Assembly: GCF_965363235.1 (NCBI RefSeq)
Contig: NC_134849.1
Span: forward strand, 16,270,863-16,334,862
From: Mytilus galloprovincialis
Taxonomy: Eukaryota > Mollusca > Bivalvia > Mytilida > Mytilidae
Direction: 5' to 3'
Length of the DNA: 64,000 nt
The notes beneath the pieces were generated by a model, which saw only the letters and a list, made by a program, of their open reading frames with translations, was not told the DNA's origin and searched no databases. Shown in pieces: positions 60,001 through 64,000 of the stretch. Made by a program: the position numbers and the translations under genes. Positions within the stretch are counted from its first letter, which is position 1. Each line of letters starts with the position of its first letter.

Positions 60001-63000
60001 TTATTATAGCTCTTTATAAATGACATAGTAATAACTATAACATATTTGTCAAATTTAGTAAGAAATCGTTTTTTTTGCGCCGTCCGCATTGGTTGGCGGA
60101 TTTAACTTTTAGATGTGGGTAAGTAATTTTTTTATTGATCTTACCCGTGGTAAGTCAAGGTGCCAAAAAATCCTAGAACACTGTACAGAAAAAAAATCAG
60201 AAATTTCAGATTTTTTGTGCAAATGACCTTCTTTAAACTGGTGTGCACAGACTGTCAGATCAGTTTCACTCCAAACTAAGAACTGCTGTGAGTAATGTGT
60301 TCAATGGGTTCCACTCTACATGTAGACTACAGTAGGATATATCTATTGGCATCCTTCAGACTTCCAGGTCAAGAAAAAGGACGAAAATATAAAATAGAAT
60401 TTTTTTCTGAAGAGTCTTTATTTTATAAAAATTGTACCATTTCTGAGTTACCTTCCTTTAATACATAAAGTTGAAAAATAATCAAATCAAGCAAAAATAT
60501 TCTTCTATTCTTAAATTCCAATAATTGGTTCTCTTTAATTTCAAATGAAAATACTTCAACTTTGATTTGGAGACTTAAATAATAAGTTCATCCTTGAATA
60601 GCATACAAAATATAATTGCCTGAAACATTTTTAAATTTGAATTTCCGTGTGTAATTAATTTTGTACAGCCCAAGATCTGCATGAGCTGTAAATAATTATG
60701 TTATGCCCAAGTACTGCATTTTCTGTTACTAGTGTTCGTAATTTTGCACAGCCCAAGGTCTGCATTATCTGTACAATGCTGTAGTTAATTTTGTATAGCC
60801 AAATATATGCGTTAATTATTACTAATTTAGAACAGCCCAAGGTCTGCATTAACTATTAGTAATTTTGTACAGCCCAAGGTGTGCATTAACTGTTAGTAAT
60901 CTTGTACAGCCCAAGGTCTGCATTAACTGTTAGTAATTTTGTACAGCCCAAGGTCTGTTTAAACTATTACAGTAATTTTGTACAGCCCAAGGTCTGCATT
61001 AATTGTTAGTTATTTTGTACAGCCCAAGGTCTGCATTAACTGTTAGTAATTTTGTACAACCCAAGGTCTTTTTAAATTATTATAGTAGTTTTGTACAGCC
61101 CAACGTCTGCATTAACTGTTAGTAGTTTTGTACAGTACAAGGTCTGTTTAAACTATTAGTAATTTGTACAGCCCAAGGTCTGCATTAACTGTTAGTAATT
61201 TTGTACGGCCCAAGGTCTGCATTAACTGTTAGTAGTTTTGTACAGCCCAAGGTCTGCATTAACTGTTAGTAATTTTGTACAGCCCAAGGTCTGCATTAAC
61301 TGTTAATTTTGTACAGCCCAAGGTCTGCATTAATTATTAGTAGTTTTGTACAGCCCAAGGTCTGCATTAACTATTAGTAGTTTTGTACATACCAAGGGGT
61401 GAGATTTTTAAATAACTATGCATAATTTTTGTAGTCACTAATATATATTATTCATTTAAATTAACACAAAGACTTACGTTTTTGTTGGCTTCTTTAAAAC
61501 TGGTGCTGTTGTCTGATTAGAAAAAAATGAAAATAAACATAAGGTAATAAATACTTTGCATAGATCAAAACTGGATTCCATTCATAAAAATGTTTTTCAG
61601 TACACTAAATGATTGAGGTCTAGTACAGCACCACATTTAAATATATCAAAGAGAGCGACAGTAGTATACCGCTGTACATGTTTATTTAAAAAAAACAGAA
61701 ACCTAACTAAATCGGAGGGAAACACATCAACTATAAGAGGAACATTATAAACACCAAACTGTAACATGTGTAACAAAAACAAATGCCAACAAACATAGAA
61801 CTCATTGATATTTAACAACTGCCATATACCTGACTTGGTACAGTATTTTTTTTTAAATGACCTCCTGCTTATAAAATTTTTCATCCATACCTTAGCTGAT
61901 GCCTTGGCTAAATCTTGTGCTACTTTTTCAGCTTTCTTTTTCCACTTGTTCTTTTTTTCTTCACTCAAGCTCTTCCATTTCTTTAGGTAGTGCTCATGAG
62001 CAGCATCACCACTTCCCTGAATACATTTAAAATACATTACAGCAGAATGCAATGGGTGTGTAGGTAAAGGTAAAATCTCCAGTTAGCCAGCTTGTTAGCT
62101 GAACCGTGAAGTCATTGTTAGGTTAGGTATATTAACCTCCTTAGTAGTTTAGTCCTAAAGACAGATATATTGGTTATCTGATGGACTAGTCTACTCTTAC
62201 AGGAGGGTAGTTTACCTAACCTAATGACTTCACGATTCAGCTAGCAAGTAAGCTATAACAAATGGTATTACCTTTACCTATACACACTCAATGTATTCTG
62301 CTGTAAAAGTTTTGTATAATGCTAACATTTACACAAATTCAGAATTCATTATATCTGTCATTAATATATATCATTCAATAAGAATGAACTGGGGATTCAT
62401 TGATTTTGGGGTATTAATTTTTATGGATTGAGAAAAACTTTCATTTTCTTGGATATTTCATTTCCCAGTTTTGCAAAAGCCTTCATACTAACCTATAAAT
62501 TATATATATATTTGTGAACTGTTGAACATTGAAATTTGTGGTTCATCTGTGGAACATATTACACAGACATTGGCATGTAACGTGGAATAGTGAATCCACA
62601 CAGTATTTGATCATTTATACAATAAACAATTGAAATAAGTCTGGACATTTTCTTATTCAAATAGACCACTCTATACTATGAACAAATACACCTGGAAGTA
62701 CTTGGTGTAACTCTAGATCTACATTGTAACTTTGCCACTTATATTTCTTTGCATACTGTACATATATAAAATCATATTTTAAAGAATAACAAGTTATATC
62801 TTTTTATATTTAATTGGTCTACTAGTATTGATATGAAAATATGGTATTAGGTGTGAGCCAAGGCTCTGTGTTAAAGATTGTACTAGACCAATAAGGGTTT
62901 TCTTTTACAAATTTTGACTTGGATGGAGCGATGTCTCATTAATATTGGCACTCATACCACATCTTATTTTTTGAGACATTTCATATCTGAAGTGACAAAA

Positions 63001-63077
63001 ATTCCTCTGAAAGTCTTACCTCTTCAACATCTTCTTTAGCAACTCTGTTTTTGATATACAACTCCTGAGCCCTTTGA
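35992..63077 (-). CDS. UBTF: Gene B: UBF-like HMG-box nucleolar factor, 3' part
   Basis: The gene enters from the right edge and terminates at 35,992. The visible product has two HMG-box segments (exons at 63,020-61,891 and 61,478-54,018), a helix with FLQSLPEDERE after the second box, an acidic linker (GEDEDDDEE), a 253-residue Lys/Ser-rich exon, an acidic SDSDSDSGSE exon and a tail ending SSSSGGDSD. The box order, W-x2-LSE cores, the post-box FLQSLPEDE motif (FLESLPEEE in vertebrate UBF, from memory) and the SSSS-GDSD terminus point to the rRNA transcription factor UBF, which acts in the nucleolus with SL1/Pol I. The Lys/Ser-rich exon is more like NOLC1/treacle tails than the purely acidic UBF tail. 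N-terminal exons are outside the window; at least one exon between 47,766 and 54,017 is not found. Confidence 0.65.
36124..36294. mobile_element. Tigger/pogo-like MITE
   Basis: Ends CAGTGTAACATG and CAGGTTACACTG are inverted. It contains TATTTTGGAACCATG, shared with the copy at 52,693-52,870. CAGTGTAACC ends are typical of pogo/Tigger-type elements. It lies just upstream of the terminal exon of gene B. Confidence 0.6.
36450..36632 (-). mobile_element. Retroelement 3' end, solo copy (family R1)
   Basis: Contains GGACATACAAACTCATAAGG, CCAAACACTGTGGTGATCTC and GCAGATCCTGCTCCACATG. The ORFs covering it are this repeat in frame. Confidence 0.65.
37037..37126 (-). CDS. UBTF: Gene B exon: acidic SDSDSDS segment
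   Basis: A 30-codon phase 0-0 exon encoding VILRANPFTKGMV, then DSDSDSDSGSETEKTEK. It is preceded by a 7.6-kb intron that holds the nested Harbinger-like insertion. Both splice sites are canonical (TTGTAG and GTAATC). Confidence 0.7.
37157..37352. mobile_element. Foldback MITE, family M2
   Basis: Shares GACCGGGTTATAATCG-type and AATAATTTCTGAATTTACG blocks with 31,726-31,960. It lies immediately upstream of the exon at 37,037. Confidence 0.6.
37519..38229 (+). repeat. R2 repeat, left part of copy split by insertion
   Basis: Begins CTAGAGGCTCTAAAGAGCCT and GTGTCGCTCACCTTGG and runs to TTGTAAAATATTACTAA, where the Harbinger-like element is inserted. It continues at 42,297. Confidence 0.8.
39230..39600. 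repeat. Dispersed repeat fragments inside the Harbinger-like element
   Basis: Two blocks: TGCCTGTACCAAGTCAGGAA with TTCCTCTGAGTTCAG (cf. 2,144-2,230), and GTCACCAATGAGTCTTATGT with GCGAAACGCG, an inverted relative of 19,388-19,690. Confidence 0.5.
39965..40485 (+). pseudogene. Decayed coding stretch inside the Harbinger-like element
   Basis: Plus-strand segments look protein-like: YVPLPAVHALTDSIAHHL, FNAIEIINRWRVYHKLNK, then after a frameshift KTLKCPKPKISLFKCKQ, RLPTKKIAIVSRLPPSTSS and HVPKAGKQIHGVVTNKYG, ending at TAA. There are two in-frame stops and a frameshift. It is not recognised as transposase; it could be the element's second (Myb-like) gene or captured host sequence. Confidence 0.3.
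41071..41172. mobile_element. 102-bp MITE nested in the Harbinger-like element
   Basis: Ends GTCAGTTTCACAA and TTGTGAAACTGAC are exact inverse complements. An inner CGTAAGT...ACTTACG pair makes it a two-part hairpin. Confidence 0.65.
42297..42868 (+). repeat. R2 repeat, right part after insertion
   Basis: Resumes GATTTACGAAAAAAGG and runs through GCCATGGCGGCCATCTTGG and GACCGGAAGCCGGACGCC to the end hairpin GGCCTTTTAGGCC and AGGTGAGCTAAAAA. The family therefore begins and ends with small hairpins and carries GCTCACC/GGTGAGC at its two ends. Confidence 0.75.
43894..44044. repeat. Perfect 43-bp inverted repeat with 65-nt loop
   Basis: Arms 43,894-43,936 and 44,002-44,044 are exact reverse complements by base-by-base reading (AGACAATAACTGTTTAGTGT and its mirror at the far end). 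It is in a gene B intron. It could be a young foldback MITE or a structured RNA. Confidence 0.9.
44748..45506 (-). CDS. UBTF: Gene B long exon: Lys/Ser-rich repetitive tail
   Basis: A 253-codon phase 0-0 exon (acceptor CTATTGAAG, donor GTGAGA). Basic Lys-rich stretches alternate at least five times with SSSSSxSDSE blocks (for example DSSSSESDSEE and SSSSSQSDSG), and KKASP is repeated in tandem near the end. The serine-acidic blocks are casein-kinase-2-type sites; by analogy with NOLC1 and treacle they may bind Pol I or rDNA factors. The overlapping plus-strand ORF is a low-complexity shadow. Confidence 0.85.
45645..45860. mobile_element. Foldback MITE, family M1
   Basis: TTTCGTGGGTACCAATTTTC and CGTGGATTAAG at the left mirror AATTGGTATCC and AATGAATCCACAGTATA at the right. 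It is just upstream of the long gene B exon. Confidence 0.7.
46052..46115 (+). repeat. R5 repeat fragment
   Basis: Only the first 60 bp (AACAAGAATGTGTCCAAAGT, GATGCCCCACTTGCA) are kept. Confidence 0.5.
46183..46335 (-). CDS. UBTF: Gene B exon: acidic linker
   Basis: A 51-codon phase 0-0 exon: NKLRDVKSDPGEDEDDDEE, then LSDKYEFLSTSTPIHSS and LQPASKLKEK. The acidic run is typical of nucleolar factors. The acceptor is a T-rich TTTTTAG and the donor GTATAA. Confidence 0.7.
46690..46832. mobile_element. Foldback MITE, family M1, shortened copy
   Basis: GCTGTGGATTCATTTATTAT and AATAATGAATCC are the mirrored ends. A piggyBac-like element abuts it at TTAA. Confidence 0.55.
46837..47626. mobile_element. 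piggyBac-like non-autonomous element, 790 bp
   Basis: TTAA flanks both ends (46,833-46,836 and 47,627-47,630). The termini CCCTCTCAATGCTACAC and GTGTATAGCGTTGAAAGGG are inverted with a few mismatches. TTAA duplication with CCC...GGG ends is diagnostic of piggyBac-type elements. No transposase; the 168-codon plus-strand ORF inside runs past its right end and is not a gene. Confidence 0.7.
47726..47765 (-). CDS. UBTF: Gene B small exon (Ser-rich linker)
   Basis: A 40-nt exon between acceptor ATGTTTAG and donor GTAAAT encodes NVSGASSGPVKSK. It ends in phase 0 (any other frame puts a stop at the start of the next exon), so it must be entered in phase 2. The exon at 54,018 ends in phase 0, which implies an unseen exon between them. 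It is short, so confidence is moderate. Confidence 0.45.
47808..48085 (+). repeat. R5 repeat, full copy
   Basis: Runs from AACAAGAATGTGTCCTCAGT through GGACGGACGAACGGACGCAC to TAGGTGGGGCATAAAAAAAG, in the intron beside the exon at 47,726. Confidence 0.75.
48470..48790. repeat. Repeat with recurring ATTCGTCA motifs
   Basis: Loose repetition of TTACCGTGATTCGTCA-like motifs (GATTCGTCAAAA, GTGATTGGTCAG, GTATTCGTCATG). The edges GGTAGTAAT and ATTACCACC are inverted, so it may be a degraded MITE. Confidence 0.4.
49381..50798. mobile_element. hAT-like non-autonomous element, 1,418 bp
   Basis: Ends CAGTGTTCTCCCCAG and CTGGGGAGAACACTG are exact inverse complements, flanked by the direct repeat CTTATAT (49,374-49,380 and 50,799-50,805). 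CAGTG termini suggest hAT, although the duplication is 7 rather than 8 bp. Near the left end is a perfect 24-bp palindrome (TAGCGTCGCGGT and its complement), then about four copies of ACGCTATAATTATT. No transposase seen. Confidence 0.7.
51010..51272 (+). repeat. R5 repeat
   Basis: GAATGTGTCCCCAGTACATG to ATGCCTTCAAATGGGGCATA, with AACGAACGGACGCATAG inside. Confidence 0.65.
51582..51739. repeat. Palindromic element with CGCT-rich centre, copy 2
   Basis: Near-perfect arms (ATGGAAGCCATAGATTTGTT and its complement at the far end; CATGGCCTAGGCCGTGATAT and complement) around TCCTGAGCGTTAGCGAGGGA. It forms the end of the dispersed element that continues to 52,500. Confidence 0.75.
51740..52500 (+). 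repeat. Dispersed element, partner of 24,890-25,585
   Basis: See 24,890-25,585. Shared blocks include GATACATGTGGATTTACGTG and AAGCGAAAGAAGCACG. The ORFs in it (52,037-52,444) follow the repeat and are not taken as genes. Confidence 0.55.
52693..52870. mobile_element. Tigger/pogo-like MITE
   Basis: CAGTGTAACCTGCCTAATCT at the left and TAGGTTACACTC at the right. Related in inverse orientation to 36,124-36,294. Confidence 0.6.
53036..53830 (-). mobile_element. Broken retroelement with RT C-terminal ORF (family R1)
   Basis: On the minus strand an ORF (up to about 53,728) includes SASYLDLHLEIDNEG, TKLYDKRDDFSFPIVNF, SNIPAAPAYRVYISQLIRY and VKLKSSLRKFYGRHHELVD, a reverse-transcriptase C-terminal region I remember from bivalves. 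Non-LTR versus Penelope-like affiliation is not resolved. It is followed by the R1 3' segment that occurs alone at five other places here. The copy is 5'-truncated and not functional. Confidence 0.7.
54018..54128 (-). CDS. UBTF: Gene B exon: post-box helix
   Basis: A 37-codon phase 0-0 exon. It encodes ITKQKLEEYERFLQSLPEDE, then REIYEMNVIKQENERKE, highly charged and helical. YERFLQSLPEDE parallels the segment after an HMG box in vertebrate UBF. Confidence 0.75.
54184..54361. mobile_element. hAT-like MITE, 178 bp
   Basis: Ends CAGTGTTCTTCAGAGG and CTGAGGAGAACACTG are inverted, flanked by CATTAT on both sides. Related in its termini to 49,381-50,798. Confidence 0.6.
54520..54715 (+). repeat. 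R3 repeat
   Basis: Runs from TTGGTTTTCCCGTTTGAAC through GGAGAGTTGTCTCATTGGCA to ATCATACCACATCTTTCT. Confidence 0.7.
54727..54937. mobile_element. Foldback MITE, family M1
   Basis: CTACTGTGGATTCATCTATT mirrors AAGAAATCCACAGTA. Its right end abuts the 60-bp tandem array directly. Confidence 0.65.
54938..56790 (-). repeat. Tandem array of an HMG-exon end plus splice donor, about 31 units
   Basis: Units of 60 bp (TTCATCAGTGTAT form) or 59 bp (TTCATAGAGTAT form). On the minus strand a 60-bp unit reads YNLSEQEKEKYTDEALK, then GTAATTAGA. This parallels the preceding exon's NLSEGEKEKYAEEAQK and its donor GTAATTAAG. Variant order repeats every eight units (about 475 bp; CCGTTAGAGC at 55,538 and its TCGTTAGAGC relative at 56,013; TTTTTCCTGC about 476 bp apart). 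The 60-bp units stay open; 59-bp units shift the frame. The array is probably intronic, but nearly every unit carries a candidate 5' splice site. Confidence 0.9.
56791..56935 (-). CDS. UBTF: Gene B exon: last HMG box
   Basis: It encodes SAFQVFTSQNLHKLKGK, a loop, then GEDWKNLSEGEKEKY and AEEAQK, a complete HMG-box core (hydrophobic helix 1, W-x2-LSE helix 2). It begins in phase 2 and ends in phase 0 at GTAATTAAG. The last 45 coding bases plus this donor are the template, or sister, of the tandem array that starts immediately downstream. Confidence 0.8.
56942..57006 (+). repeat. R5 repeat fragment
   Basis: AAAGAATGTGTCCATAGTAC and TATGTTCAGTTGACC only; starts 7 bp from the HMG exon. Confidence 0.5.
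57033..57800. repeat. Element with four 161-bp internal repeats
   Basis: CAAACCGGATTT near the left and AAATCCGGTTAAAAA near the right are inverted. The interior repeats a 161-bp unit about four times (AACTTGACCTCCATTTTGTC, GTTCATGAGTAAATGCA, CATAACTCCTGAACGGTAAA). Overlapping minus-strand ORFs simply follow the repeat. Confidence 0.75.
58140..59060. other. Intron with degenerate GGTTGCTAAGGAC repeats
   Basis: ATATATGGTTGCTAAGG recurs at 58,190, 58,210 and 58,430. 58,480-58,600 resembles the body of the R2 repeat (TTTGTAGATCTTCTTATGCT, GGGTTATAAGCG). No exon. Confidence 0.4.
59580..60183. mobile_element. hAT-like non-autonomous element, 604 bp
   Basis: Ends CAGTGTTCTAGGATT and AATCCTAGAACACTG, where the right end is the inverse of the left. 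The interior has TTACCCGGGGTAAGT and TTACCCGTGGTAAGTC near the two ends. A short TACAG direct repeat flanks it. Confidence 0.65.
60655..61390. repeat. 38-bp minisatellite, about 18 units
   Basis: Unit TTTTGTACAGCCCAAGGTCT then GCATTAACTGTTAGTAA. Central units are nearly identical, outer ones degenerate. It ends about 90 bp from the small exon at 61,478. Confidence 0.85.
61478..61512 (-). CDS. UBTF: Gene B small exon: linker into last HMG box
   Basis: A 35-nt exon between TTTCTAATCAG and GTAAGT encodes TTAPVLKKPTKT. It ends in phase 2, which joins precisely to the next exon to give KKPTKTSAFQVF, a typical K-x-P-x-SAF entry into an HMG box. Confidence 0.7.
61891..62016 (-). CDS. UBTF: Gene B exon: helices 2-3 of penultimate HMG box
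   Basis: A 42-codon phase 0-0 exon containing YLKKWKSLSEEKKNKWKKKA, the W-x2-LSEEKK core of HMG boxes, then EKVAQDLAKASAK. The acceptor AAATGTATTCAG lies only about 20 bp from a foldback MITE. Confidence 0.75.
62037..62304. mobile_element. Foldback MITE next to a gene B splice acceptor
   Basis: TACAGCAGAAT with GTAGGTAAAGGTAA at the left mirrors TTACCTTTACC and ATTCTGCTGTA at the right; inner arms GTGAAGTCATTGTTAGGTTA and TAACCTAATGACTTCAC also pair. It starts 20 bp from the acceptor of the exon 61,891-62,016. Confidence 0.75.
62385..62601. mobile_element. Foldback MITE, family M1, degraded
   Basis: GGGGATTCATTGATTTTGGG and GTGAATCCACACAGTA are the remnants of the mirrored ends. Confidence 0.55.
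62890..62968 (+). repeat. R3 repeat tail
   Basis: TTTTACAAATTTTGACTTGG and GGCACTCATACCACATCTTA. Confidence 0.55.
63020..63077 (-). CDS. UBTF: Gene B exon: start of penultimate HMG box
   Basis: It encodes QRAQELYIKNRVAKEDVEE and ends at donor GTAAGA in phase 0. One base before the first full codon shows that the preceding intron is phase 2; its partner exon is outside the window or not found up to 64,000. The segment matches helix 1 of an HMG box. Confidence 0.65.
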
Positions 63078-63764
63078 CTGCAATGATATAAACATGATAA
63101 AATTAAATTGATTTAAAATTACGAGAAAAAAAAACATGTTAGAATCACAACATTGTACTATTTTTTTACAGTTGATTTCCTACTGCATGTAGAGCAAGAC
63201 TTTGGTTAGCTTGCTTGCTTTGTTTGTATATTGTACAATTGTAATTGGGATAACGTCCAATCAAATTTAAATATAATATTTTCAGGTTAAAATATGCCTA
63301 TACATGTATATATATTGTTTGAAGATGTCAATGTTAATTACATAGGACAGACTGATTGACCTATAATGTATACCAATAATGTACATCACAATAAACTAAA
63401 ATTGAGAATGGAAATGGGGAATGTGCCAAAGAGACAACAACCCGACCATAGAGCAGACAACAGTAGAAGGTCACCAACAGTCAGGGGACTTACTTAAATG
63501 AGTGATTTTCTAAATCACTGATTCAAGTAACATTATGTTCATAAAGGTTGGAAGTAAGGGTTGTCTTTCTTTGATAATCACTTATTTACGTAGTACAATT
63601 TTATCACTAGACTAAGTGATTTCATTTTATTGTAGTTTTGAATATAGAATACTAATGATCCAGGGACTAATTATGTTGCTAAAATTATCAGAACCAAAAT
63701 CTGTGTTGTCTAGGAGGACCAGGTCATGTCAGATGATGACCTTGTACTGAATCTAGGATAATGA

Positions 63765-63832
63765 CATAAAAATCACTTCTTTAAGTATCATACCTCAATT
63801 TCCTTCCCAAAAATCACTTCTTTAAGTATCAT
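63765..63832. repeat. Short tandem duplication
   Basis: AAAAATCACTTCTTTAAGTA with TCAT occurs twice, 44 bp apart, in the intron near the window edge. Confidence 0.6.
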
Positions 63833-64000
63833 TATTTTAATAACCCCCACTAATTTCAACACCCCCGAACAGTGATTTTTTTATCACGAACAGTAGAATT
63901 TTATTACATAATCTGAAAGATGAAACCTTGAACTTTACAGGAAAAATGATCCCACTGCTGGGAAAAATCTGTAAAGAAAGTATCAGTTCATTATGTAAAG

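Noticed and set aside
1-64000. tRNA, rRNA or snRNA genes
   Set aside because: No segment with recognisable A/B boxes, cloverleaf or conserved rRNA blocks was seen by eye; a covariance-model scan was not possible.

Overview
This window is AT-rich animal nuclear DNA. It has spliced genes with GT-AG introns of about 0.3 to 8 kb and a dense layer of short palindromic and other dispersed repeats. Several repeat families are ones I recognise from marine bivalves, especially mussels (Mytilus-type); that identification is from memory, not a search. There are no operons, no CRISPR array and no rRNA or tRNA gene that I can support.

Two multi-exon genes, both on the minus strand, account for the coding sequence. 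Gene A (16,804 down to 2,740) appears complete. Eleven exons give an exactly in-frame 1,218-nt coding sequence for a 405-residue type I membrane protein: signal peptide, lectin-like module, WSC-like cysteine module, a second cysteine segment, a second lectin-like module, stalk, one transmembrane helix and a short tail. Almost all of its introns are phase 1. Gene B enters from the right edge and ends at 35,992. It encodes the last two HMG boxes and the acidic/serine tail of a nucleolar UBF-like (UBTF-like) factor. Ten exons are placed; intron phase shows that at least one more lies between 47,766 and 54,017.

Layout: 1-2,739 is repeat-bearing flank. 2,740-16,804 is gene A, with a LINE tail and a bivalve dispersed repeat in its last intron. 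16,805-35,895 is about 19 kb without an assigned host gene; it holds minisatellites, retroelement 3' ends, dispersed repeats, a 4.1-kb imperfect palindrome (20,283-24,420) and some orphan exon-like segments. 35,896-64,000 is gene B, whose introns contain a 4,067-bp Harbinger-like transposon nested in another repeat, three hAT-like elements, a piggyBac-like element, Tigger-like and foldback MITEs, and several tandem arrays.

The most unusual structures are three. (1) About 31 tandem 59-60-bp units (about 54,940-56,790) follow an HMG-box exon directly; each unit copies the exon's last codons plus its splice donor, and the array has an 8-unit higher-order repeat. (2) The 4.1-kb palindrome has arms carrying two decayed head-to-head copies of a protein with HEEADT/FRYI/FTG motifs, and an ACTTCCGG plus ATGGCGG motif repeats about every 170-190 bp in each arm. 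(3) The Harbinger-like element has a TAA target duplication and a readable empty site.
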